Shown here: positions 18,226 through 27,320 of the stretch, one piece after another
Layout of the letters: every line of letters begins with the position of its first letter
Numbering within the stretch: the first letter of the stretch is position 1
NCBI GenBank assembly: GCA_001769035.1
Contig: MENF01000100.1
Span: 1-64,000 of the forward strand
DNA length: 64,000 nucleotides
Direction: 5' to 3'
Origin: Bacteroidetes bacterium GWA2_32_17
GTDB lineage: Bacteria > Bacteroidota > Bacteroidia > Bacteroidales > GWA2-32-17
Made by a program: the position numbers and the translations under genes
Notes under the pieces: model-generated
The model's input: the letters and a program-made list of their open reading frames with translations, nothing else
What the model was told of the DNA's origin: nothing
The model's database searches: none

Positions 18226-19527
18226 ATGAGTAATACACTGTTAAAGCAAATAATTTTATTTGGATTTATTTTTTTACTTTTTGTTCCGTTAATTCAAAAA
18301 GAATTTCCGTTTTATGAAGAAAAACCGTTAAAAGGTGTCTTTACATTAACTGCAAAGCCCGATTCAATTTATAAAAATTGGTTTTCAGGTGAATATCAAC
18401 TAAAATATGAAAAATATTTTAATGATTCAATTGGATTTAGAGCATTTTTTATAAGATTATATAATCAAATTGAATTTTCGTTATTTAAGAATGTCTCTAC
18501 ACAATTTACAGCATTAGGAAAAGATAATGTACTTTATCAAAATTGTTATATTGAATCTTATTTAGGCAATGATTATATTGGAGAACATAAAATAATTTCA
18601 GAAGTAAAAAAAATAGAATTTGTTCAAAATGAATTACTGAAAAGAGGAAAGAAATTACTATACATTATAGCACCTGGTAAAGCTTCAATTTATCCTGATA
18701 ATTTCCCATTAAGTTATGATACAATATGCAAAAAGACATCAAATTACGATACCTATATAAAATATTTAAAGCAATATAAAATAGAATATTTTGATGTTAG
18801 AAATTATTTTCTGCAAATAAAACAAGCATCTAAATATCCATTGTTTCCCAAGAATGGAACTCATTGGAGTGGCTACGGAGTATCTTTGGTTGCAGATAGT
18901 TTATACAAAAGATTATCAGCTTTATTTAATAAGGATTTGGCAGAAATAGAGTTTTTGACAGGAAGAGAGGAAAGTATAAATTTAGACTTTACCGATAATG
19001 ATATGGGAAAGGCGTTAAATTTATTTTTTGAACTTTCAAATTGGAAAATGTATTATCCTAAAATTAAATTCCATTCAAAAATGAAATTAAAAGCACTAAT
19101 AATTGGAGATAGTTTTGCTCAAAGCTTTTTTGGTTTTGGACATTATTTCTACTACATTTTCTCCCAAGACTCTAAATACTTTTACTATTACGAAACTGTT
19201 TTTTGGCCAAGAATTGATGATGCTGATTTGCGAAATATTGAGAGCTATAATATTTCAGACCTTGTAAATGAAAATGAACTAATACTGGTAATATTAACTG
19301 ATCAGAATTTAGATAAAAACACATTTGGCTTTTTCGATGACTTATATTCTTTATTCAAAAATGGCGATTCAATAACTCATGAAGAAACAGAAAAAGTAAT
19401 TAAGAATATTAAATCAAATGAAAAATGGTTTAAAGCAATTCTAAGACAAGCTAAAGAAAGAAAAATTTCAGTTGATGAAATGTTAAGACGAAATGCAATT
19501 TTCACTATTAAAAACAGAAAAAAATAG
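18226..19527 (+). CDS. AlgX/AlgJ-like SGNH-type polysaccharide O-acetylation protein with C-terminal helical module
   Basis: FSGEYQLKYEKYFNDSIGFRAFFIRLYNQIEFSLF; FPKNGTHWSGYGVSLVADSLYKRL; KALIIGDSFAQSFF; module at C-terminus. Confidence 0.8.
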   Translation: MSNTLLKQIILFGFIFLLFVPLIQKEFPFYEEKPLKGVFTLTAKPDSIYKNWFSGEYQLKYEKYFNDSIGFRAFFIRLYNQIEFSLFKNVSTQFTALGKDNVLYQNCYIESYLGNDYIGEHKIISEVKKIEFVQNELLKRGKKLLYIIAPGKASIYPDNFPLSYDTICKKTSNYDTYIKYLKQYKIEYFDVRNYFLQIKQASKYPLFPKNGTHWSGYGVSLVADSLYKRLSALFNKDLAEIEFLTGREESINLDFTDNDMGKALNLFFELSNWKMYYPKIKFHSKMKLKALIIGDSFAQSFFGFGHYFYYIFSQDSKYFYYYETVFWPRIDDADLRNIESYNISDLVNENELILVILTDQNLDKNTFGFFDDLYSLFKNGDSITHEETEKVIKNIKSNEKWFKAILRQAKERKISVDEMLRRNAIFTIKNRKK

Positions 19528-19566
19528 TTTTTACAAAAATAACACAAAATTGCAACTAATTTTATT

Positions 19567-21372
19567 TTGATGACTAAAATATTAAAACAAATTATACTTA
19601 TTATTATAACAATATGTCTTTTTATTCCATTAATTCAAAAAGAATTTACATTTTTTAAAGAAAAACCGTTAAAAGGAGTCTTTACTTTAGCTGAAAAGCC
19701 CGATTCAATGCTTGAAAATTGGTTTTCCGGAGAATATCAACTAAAATATGAAAAATATTTTAATGATTCGCTTGGATTTAGGCCTTTTTTTGTGAGAATA
19801 AATAATCAAATAAGTTTTAGTTTATTTAATACTATAACAACAGATAATGCTATTTTAGGAATTGACAAAGTTGTTCTTGATGAAAAATACATTTTTGCAA
19901 ATTTTGGATTAGATTTTTTAGGAAACAAATATCTTGAATCTCAAGCTGATAAATTAAAATTCGTTCAATACAAATTAAAAACAGATTACAATATAGATTT
20001 GTTAGTAATATTTGCTCCATCAAAAGTGAGTTTTTTTGCTGATAAAATACCCGAAAAATATTCTAAAATTAAAAATGATTCAACCAACTATTCGGGATTT
20101 GTAAATGAATTCACAAAGAAAAAAATAAACTTTATAGATTTTAATAAATGGTTCGAAAAAATTAAAGATACATCTGAATTTGAATTATTTCCAAAATATG
20201 GTATTCATTGGAGTTATTATGGAGCCATTCTCGCTACCGACTCATTAATTAAATATATGTCAAATAATAAAAGCTATAGCATGCCGAAGTTAACAATACG
20301 ACAAATTATATTAACTGATTCGATGGCTTTTGTTGATAATGATGTTACAACTTCAATGAATTTACTCTTTAATCCAAAGTATTCAAAAATGCCATACACA
20401 AAATTTGATATTGAAAAGTCATCGAACAAAAATATTAAATTACTAGTAATTGGCGATAGTTACTATAATGTAATTTTAAACACTGGAATAATGCAACAAA
20501 TTTGTTTAGCAACTGATTATTTATATTACAATAAAACTTATAAAATTAATAATAAAGAAAATAAGATTGACTACAATAATTATTTTAATTTAATCAAGAA
20601 GTACAACTATATTATACTTTTAAATACTGAATTAAATTATTGGAATTTAGGGCATGGATTTATTGAGTTGATGTATAGAGAGTTAACACCAGAAATGAAT
20701 ACTTTGAGAGAAGATGAACTATTTACATTTTATTATAAAAGTGAAAAAATTGACTCAATTAAAGCAAGAGAAAAAGCAAAAAACATTATAAATAATACTC
20801 TTAAAGATTATTTTTTATACAAAGATTCGAGAATTGAATTGCTCAAAAAAAGATTACTTTACAGTTTTATAAACAAACAAAATCTTATAAACAAAGCAAA
20901 AGAAAGAAGAGTAAGTCTTGACGAAATGGCTTATTTAGATGGAAGATATCTGTTTTATGATAATCTTTTTTTAAACAAAACAAGAGAAGAAGAAATTAGA
21001 AAAAACATAGAATTAAATATTCTTATTGAAAATATAAAAAACGACAAACAAAAGCTTGACAAACTCAAATTAATATCTGATAAAACTAAAATCCCATTTA
21101 ATGATGTATTGCTTCGATATGCAAAAAATTCGATGAATGGAAATGATAATGAAAACGAATTACAAAAAAATAATAGTAAAAAAATTGAAATTAAACAAGA
21201 GAATGTAAGCGGCAAATACAACGAAAATGAAATACAAGTTGTTATTGCTCGAATTAAAAACAATAAAGTATGGTTCGATAATATTGTTCAACAAGCAAAA
21301 GAACAAAATATAAGTACCGCCGATATGTTGCGAAAAAATGCCATATTCACTATAAAAAATAGAAAAAAATAA
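19567..21372 (+). CDS. Second AlgX/AlgJ-like protein, C-terminal extension with further module-like copies
   Basis: FSGEYQLKYEKYFNDSLGFRPFFVRINNQISFSLF; FPKYGIHWSYYGAILATDSL; LLVIGDSYYN; C-terminus RIKNNKVWFDNIVQQAKEQNISTADMLRKNAIFTIKNRKK. Confidence 0.8.
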   Translation: MMTKILKQIILIIITICLFIPLIQKEFTFFKEKPLKGVFTLAEKPDSMLENWFSGEYQLKYEKYFNDSLGFRPFFVRINNQISFSLFNTITTDNAILGIDKVVLDEKYIFANFGLDFLGNKYLESQADKLKFVQYKLKTDYNIDLLVIFAPSKVSFFADKIPEKYSKIKNDSTNYSGFVNEFTKKKINFIDFNKWFEKIKDTSEFELFPKYGIHWSYYGAILATDSLIKYMSNNKSYSMPKLTIRQIILTDSMAFVDNDVTTSMNLLFNPKYSKMPYTKFDIEKSSNKNIKLLVIGDSYYNVILNTGIMQQICLATDYLYYNKTYKINNKENKIDYNNYFNLIKKYNYIILLNTELNYWNLGHGFIELMYRELTPEMNTLREDELFTFYYKSEKIDSIKAREKAKNIINNTLKDYFLYKDSRIELLKKRLLYSFINKQNLINKAKERRVSLDEMAYLDGRYLFYDNLFLNKTREEEIRKNIELNILIENIKNDKQKLDKLKLISDKTKIPFNDVLLRYAKNSMNGNDNENELQKNNSKKIEIKQENVSGKYNENEIQVVIARIKNNKVWFDNIVQQAKEQNISTADMLRKNAIFTIKNRKK

Positions 21373-21442
21373 ACTAATTTATTATTAATGAGTTTAAGGG
21401 ATATTTTTGAGGCAATATCCTAATTCTTACCCATATTGCCAA

Positions 21443-23284
21443 CTATTGCAAAGCATTAATTTCTTTATCTAACCAGGTAATTCGCTTTTCAATCCAGGTT
21501 TTTAAATATTCGATATCTTCAGCATAAGTTTTACCATTAAAGTAATTTGGGGACAACTCACTTCCACTAATCTTCCATTTTATGTCGTTCCGTTCAATTG
21601 CTGCATCAATTAACTCAATATCGTTATCAATAATTAAGTTTATGTGGTTGGGTGTAATTATATTTTTGCGAAGTTCCGACCATCTATATTTTAAATGCTT
21701 TCTGAATGTTTCATCTTTCATTAAGCTTTTCCACCAAAATGGTATATAATTAGAACTATTATATATCCAACCCTCCGGGTTATATCCGTCTAAATAACTA
21801 GTAAGTCCTAACGAAAAGTTAAAATCCCATAATGGTCCCATAGTCAGTTTCCCGTTTTTACTGTCTTTATCTTTGTATATAAATGTACTTAATCTGTAAG
21901 CATCTATATTTTTAGAAAATTCGTTTATTATAAAATAGTCAACAAAAGAATTAATATCAATAAAATCAATTATATCGTTTTTGTTGTAATATAGAGATGT
22001 TTCAAAACGGCAAATGTAATTTGCTATACTTTTTTTTTGTATTTTAGACAATTCACTTGCTTTTGGTTCGTGAAATCTTAAGTAAGATTTATTTTGCAGA
22101 TGTTTTTCTAAAGGGTATTTTGAATATATAAATTCTTCGTCGCCTCTGTCAAATTGTAATAAGTAACCACCTGTTAAATCATCTCCAATAGTATCTTTAA
22201 TATTCATTTTGGAAATATTTACCATGTTTTCAGAAATTTTTACTTTTTGCATTAATAAATATATTCCTCTATAATCGTTATTAATAACTAATTCGCAGTA
22301 TTTAGATTTGGGTGCCAACAATCCCATTTCACTTCCAAGATTATATATTAATCTGTCTCTTAGTAACGTTCTATCAAGATATGGTCCATATAAAACCCAG
22401 TCCGAATTTTTTGGCAATCCCAATAACGATTCTTTTTTCTTATTTTTAACTTTTAAAGCAAATGATTTCTTCAAATATGATTGTGATGTTTTTCCTCTAA
22501 TTTCTACTGCAATTTTACCAAAAAAGTCATTATATTTATTACCAATGCAATTATCCCCAGTATTAATTATCCCCATTTCAGCTAATATTTTTGGTTCATC
22601 TACAATAATTTGATTATTTGTATTTATTATTATTATCGGAATATTTGAATGAGTATAGTAGGCTGGTGGTTTAAAATCAGGTTCCCTTTTTTCAAAATTT
22701 TTATTCTCTTCTGAAAAGCCAATTGAAAATTTTATTTTACTTAATTTCTCAACAATTTTATTTTTATTTAAAATCTTAATAATTAAAGTGTTATTCCCTT
22801 TTTTAATACATTCTTTAAATGTTTTTTCATTTAAAAAGAAATTTTGTTGGCTGTAACAATCAAAAATTGGAACACGACTAGAATTGAAATCGTGAGGGTA
22901 CGAGTTATCGCGTATTGTACCATAATAGTTATGAGCAATATCAACATTATTCAAGAATGCACTAAACAATAAATTATATGGGCTTTGTAATAATGCTTCT
23001 TTAGATGAAGTTAAATCATTAATGTTGAGGTTTGTTTTACAAAACATAATTTTATGTGAATCAACTAGTTCTTTTTCTATTAATTCAAAATTAGAAGATG
23101 TAAAATGTTTCCAATTTGTTTGTTCTGAAATATTGCCTTCATATAACGAATCAACTAAAACATATTCCCAATTTTTTTCGTTACTAAACACTATTTTCCA
23201 ATTATCAATTTTGGCTGAATTACATGATAATAGTGGAATTACAATTAAAATAATAGTTATGATTCTATAGTATATAATCATCAA
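21443..23284 (-). CDS. CotH kinase family lipoprotein
   Basis: IAVEIRGKTSQSYLKKSFALKVKN; LYGPYLDRTLLRDRLIYNLGSEMG; YRGIYLLMQKVK; MGPLWDFNFSLG. Confidence 0.88.
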   Translation of the reverse strand: MMIIYYRIITIILIVIPLLSCNSAKIDNWKIVFSNEKNWEYVLVDSLYEGNISEQTNWKHFTSSNFELIEKELVDSHKIMFCKTNLNINDLTSSKEALLQSPYNLLFSAFLNNVDIAHNYYGTIRDNSYPHDFNSSRVPIFDCYSQQNFFLNEKTFKECIKKGNNTLIIKILNKNKIVEKLSKIKFSIGFSEENKNFEKREPDFKPPAYYTHSNIPIIIINTNNQIIVDEPKILAEMGIINTGDNCIGNKYNDFFGKIAVEIRGKTSQSYLKKSFALKVKNKKKESLLGLPKNSDWVLYGPYLDRTLLRDRLIYNLGSEMGLLAPKSKYCELVINNDYRGIYLLMQKVKISENMVNISKMNIKDTIGDDLTGGYLLQFDRGDEEFIYSKYPLEKHLQNKSYLRFHEPKASELSKIQKKSIANYICRFETSLYYNKNDIIDFIDINSFVDYFIINEFSKNIDAYRLSTFIYKDKDSKNGKLTMGPLWDFNFSLGLTSYLDGYNPEGWIYNSSNYIPFWWKSLMKDETFRKHLKYRWSELRKNIITPNHINLIIDNDIELIDAAIERNDIKWKISGSELSPNYFNGKTYAEDIEYLKTWIEKRITWLDKEINALQ

Positions 23285-26200
23285 TTATTTAATAAAAAAA
23301 TTATTATTATCACCTGGAGTATAATTATTTTGTTTATAATCCCAGTTTTTGCTGTTAGAGTTATCGAATAATGGGGTTTTTAACTGTAAGCTACCTCCAG
23401 TTTCAATATTTACAACAGGCCAGGGGGCAGTATTTTTAAATGAAACAAAATCTATTTTATTGTCAAATTTATCAAAAAGAATTAATTCATTTTCAAAGGC
23501 ATTAAATTCTAAATTGGTATAAATATATTTACAAGTATAATAGTTATGTTTAAATAACTCATCGAATTTTAAAGGGCTATTATAAATAATAACATAACTA
23601 TATGGTAAAACTTTAGTTCCAATAGGAAAAATTAATTCTTTTTTGTTAAAATGTAGTTTCCATTCCGAAATATCTAATTCAATATTATTTGGATTATATA
23701 ATTCAACCCATTCGCCTGAATTTGAGTTGCTTGGTATAAGATAATTTATTTCATTTATTACTAATTGCGATTCGAATCTTGAGAATGCTCCAATATCACT
23801 ATTTGTTCCATCATAATTTAATATTGAAGGGATACCGGTATTAATGCATGGAGATTTTTCTTTAAGATAAAAATTGTTTCCTGATTCTGAAATAAATGCA
23901 GGTTTATTGTAAATATTAGCTGTACCTGAAATTTGTTTTGAATCACAAAGCGAATACGAAATTGAAATACTAGATAAATTATCAACTTTAATATCTTCTT
24001 TATTTGACTTTGAAATTATTGAGTTTTTTACAACAGCATTTCCGCCAACTATATACCCTTCTCTTTTTTTGTAAGCTACAATAGAAACATTGTTATTATA
24101 AAGTGTGTTATTTGTTATAAATGCAGTTGAGCTGTCTTTAATTGCAATGCCTACATTATTTCCAACAATAAGGTTTTTTTCTACATATATGTTTTTTGAA
24201 GCACCATATTGTTCTGTTCCTATTGAAATGGCCTTATCTTTAGAATTTAATAAAATATTGTTTGTTATTATAACATTATAACATCCATTTAAATCTATAG
24301 CATCGTCGGGCGAGTTTTCAACTTTGTTTCCTTTAATTACTCCATCTGTTACATTAATAAACTCAATAGCATCGGGTAAATTATAAAACACGGAATTTTC
24401 AACTAAAGAATTTGCATAGTTAATATCCATTCCTTCACCTTTTCCCTTACTAGTTAAATAATTATTTTTACAAGTAAATTTACCTTGATGAACCCAAACA
24501 AGGCATAATCTTCGTTCCTGACTAATATGTAATTGTTTGTTTGTAATAATTATTTTGCTATTTTCAATATAGAGATTAGTGTATTTTGAATTAACCACAC
24601 CATCTTCAATTATAACACTTTGCAAGACACAACTATCTGATGCATGTTCAAAATATATAGAACTCCAACTACTTTTATTGTTTATTGGCCTAAAAATTAC
24701 TGGTTTTTTCTCAGTTCCTTTTGCAATTATTTGTCCTTTAACCCATAAAGTAGCATCAGGTTTAAAAATAATAGTTGCTCCTTCGTTAATTTGTATTTTT
24801 ATTCCCGGCTTAACAATTACATCGCCGTCAATTAAATAAGGTGAATTTTCCTCAGTAATAATTATATTTTTATTTATTTCGCCTTTCAATACTACTGGTT
24901 TTTTTACATAAAATATGTTTTTTGTATTAAACCCTTCGGTGTAATATTCTTTGTCGTTAGCTACTACTTTCCAAAAATATTTACCTTCAGATAATTTATT
25001 AGTATATGTATAGCAAGTGTCTTTAAGATTTTTAACTATAATTGTTTTTAGTGAGTCTTTAAATAAAAAATCTTTACTTAAATAAAAATCATAATTTATT
25101 TCTTTTCCTTTAGGGCTAATTGATTGACTCCATGAAAAAAAAGGATTCTCTACAATAATATCATAAGTTTTATTTAATTTAAAACTTAGTGGCATTTTAT
25201 TAATCTGGTCTAATAATAATTTTGAATTATTTTTAAAAAAATCTCTTTCGTTATTAATTGTGTTTTTCCATGTTTTTAGGTCTTTAATTTTATCTGTTTT
25301 GTCTTTTTCTACCGACTCAGCAAGCGTGGTTTCTAAATTAGTTATTGTTGATTCCATATAACTATAATTTACATATTTTTCACTTAATTCTTTAATCATG
25401 CTTTTTATATCTGCAAAAATTTCTTTATCTAGCAACATCCTTTCTATAAGAACATTATTTGATTCCCAATCACTAGAAGTTTGATGATAGATGTATGGTT
25501 TCCAGTTATAATACGATAATGTTTTATCCATATCCCAAGGAAATATTTCCCATTTTCCAGTTCCATAAGTATCATGATATAAATAATAATTGTGATAGTA
25601 AGTGCTTCCATTAGCAAGCAACATGTTTAAAGCTACAAGCTTAATTAATTTATCGTAAACAAAAGTGTTTCTAACAAATGCAGTAAAATCTTTATCACTA
25701 ACTGAATTTATTTGGTTAATTAAATATATTAAATCGTTTTTATCTAAATCTTTATTGGTTTTCTTTTCCCAAACTACATCAACATTATCAAATAAACTTA
25801 AACAAGCACCATCTTTCTTTGCTTTATATAAGTTTCCTTTTTCGCTTAAATTATGTTCTTTTAAAAATTTATTGTCAATGTTTTCAACCATTAAATACAA
25901 TCCATAAAATTTATTGTTCACATATAACTTTGCGTAACTTGATGTAAAACATTTAATACCCGCATCTCTCATAATCAACGATGATAAAAATTGTCGGATA
26001 TAACTTTTATCGGTATATTCTGCATTAAAATTAAAAACTTTAGTGTTATCACCAGGAAAAGGGTCTGATAATTTTACCTTAATAGACTTTTTTGGTTCTT
26101 CGCGAGATGTGTCGCCTCTTACTCGCAACTTTGCTTTTTTGATTGTATCATTACCACAGGATATGGTAATTGGAATGTATAAATCTTCTTTATATTTAGA

Positions 26201-26326
26201 AAAAATATTGTCTAAATCGTTTTGTTTACAAACTATATGATATTCTTTTATTTCAAAAATATTTTTTTCTTTTCCACAAGCAAATAATACAAATGAAAGC
26301 AGAATTAGTAGTAAAAAATTTCTCAT
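23285..26326 (-). CDS. CotH kinase, right-handed beta-helix, lamin-tail-like domain lipoprotein
   Basis: KLRVRGDTSREEPKKSIKVKL; KFYGLYLMVENID; WEIFPWDMDKTLSYYNW; beta-helix (GVIKGNKVENSPDDAIDLNGCYNVIITNNI); LVINEINYLIPSNSNSGEWVELYNPNNIELDISEWKL. Lipoprotein start at internal Met 26326. Confidence 0.85.
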   Translation of the reverse strand: MRNFLLLILLSFVLFACGKEKNIFEIKEYHIVCKQNDLDNIFSKYKEDLYIPITISCGNDTIKKAKLRVRGDTSREEPKKSIKVKLSDPFPGDNTKVFNFNAEYTDKSYIRQFLSSLIMRDAGIKCFTSSYAKLYVNNKFYGLYLMVENIDNKFLKEHNLSEKGNLYKAKKDGACLSLFDNVDVVWEKKTNKDLDKNDLIYLINQINSVSDKDFTAFVRNTFVYDKLIKLVALNMLLANGSTYYHNYYLYHDTYGTGKWEIFPWDMDKTLSYYNWKPYIYHQTSSDWESNNVLIERMLLDKEIFADIKSMIKELSEKYVNYSYMESTITNLETTLAESVEKDKTDKIKDLKTWKNTINNERDFFKNNSKLLLDQINKMPLSFKLNKTYDIIVENPFFSWSQSISPKGKEINYDFYLSKDFLFKDSLKTIIVKNLKDTCYTYTNKLSEGKYFWKVVANDKEYYTEGFNTKNIFYVKKPVVLKGEINKNIIITEENSPYLIDGDVIVKPGIKIQINEGATIIFKPDATLWVKGQIIAKGTEKKPVIFRPINNKSSWSSIYFEHASDSCVLQSVIIEDGVVNSKYTNLYIENSKIIITNKQLHISQERRLCLVWVHQGKFTCKNNYLTSKGKGEGMDINYANSLVENSVFYNLPDAIEFINVTDGVIKGNKVENSPDDAIDLNGCYNVIITNNILLNSKDKAISIGTEQYGASKNIYVEKNLIVGNNVGIAIKDSSTAFITNNTLYNNNVSIVAYKKREGYIVGGNAVVKNSIISKSNKEDIKVDNLSSISISYSLCDSKQISGTANIYNKPAFISESGNNFYLKEKSPCINTGIPSILNYDGTNSDIGAFSRFESQLVINEINYLIPSNSNSGEWVELYNPNNIELDISEWKLHFNKKELIFPIGTKVLPYSYVIIYNSPLKFDELFKHNYYTCKYIYTNLEFNAFENELILFDKFDNKIDFVSFKNTAPWPVVNIETGGSLQLKTPLFDNSNSKNWDYKQNNYTPGDNNNFFIK

Positions 26327-26467
26327 TTTTTTAAATAAAATTTTGTTAAACTCAAAAAATATAACATAAACTACTAATTTAAACTGTTTTATAATTTCGC
26401 TATTATAGAGTTTCGAATTTAACAAACTTAATTAAGAAAAAATAAGAACGCTTAAAAATTGAGATTC

Positions 26468-26893
26468 TTAATTTTCTCTTTGACTAATTACATAATTTGC
26501 AGATCTTATCAGCATGGAATCTACACTTATTTGTCTTTCTTTAGCTTGAGCTTTAACATTTTCATACCATTCTTTATTATTTTTGATAATATTAATTTGT
26601 GCTTGTACTTCATTTTCGGTTTCATCAACAAAACCATTTTGTTTTGCCATATATTTTGCATTTTTGGATAAAGCAGAATCAACAGACACACCCATTTCTT
26701 CTGCTTGTTTTTTTACTTCAATCATCCATTTTTCATCATTCTTTATTCTTTCTAAATAATAATTATAATCTTTAACAACTTCCTCTTTTAAAGTAGAATT
26801 ATTTACAGTGCTTTCAGCTTCAGGTGTAGATTCCCCACAACCAATAAAAACAAAGAGCATAATACTAATGACAGACAATTTTATATTACTCAT
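26468..26893 (-). CDS. Small lipoprotein made of two copies of the helical module
   Basis: Lipobox FVFIGCGES; repeats RIKNDEKWMIEVKKQAEEMGVSVDSALSKNAKYMAKQN and IIKNNKEWYENVKAQAKERQISVDSMLIRSANYVISQREN. Confidence 0.75.
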   Translation of the reverse strand: MSNIKLSVISIMLFVFIGCGESTPEAESTVNNSTLKEEVVKDYNYYLERIKNDEKWMIEVKKQAEEMGVSVDSALSKNAKYMAKQNGFVDETENEVQAQINIIKNNKEWYENVKAQAKERQISVDSMLIRSANYVISQREN

Positions 26894-27030
26894 AATTAAT
26901 TAAGTTAAATTATTTAATTTATTTTACGTAATTAAACGCGTGCAATATTACAATCAATTTTTAAATTAAAAAAAAATCTTTATATAATCTGATATGTCTA
27001 CTCATGTATCTAGTTGTATCTAAAGTAGCC

Positions 27031-27137
27031 ATAAAATTGCAAATAGGGATAGGACAAGTTGCCGGATATTAATTTGCAGTTGGTAAATTAATTGTTTGAG
27101 ATAATAACATAGCATCAATATTATATACACACAAGGA
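27031..27137. repeat. ~107-bp direct repeat R, copy 2
   Basis: ataaaattgcaaatagggataggacaagttgccggatattaatttgcagttggtaaattaattgtttgagataataacatagcatcaatattatatacacaca. Confidence 0.75.
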
Positions 27138-27320
27138 GTCAGTATTATTTGTTGGACAATATGCATAAGTAACGTGCATTAAATAATATCCTACTGCGTT
27201 GCTATAAAAGATTTTAAATCCTCGTTCCGCATGAAGCTGAACTGCGGTTTAAAATTTTTATGTGCCTTGTAGAAACTTATTTTCAACACATTACTAACAT
27301 GTTTTATTTTTAAAAGATTT

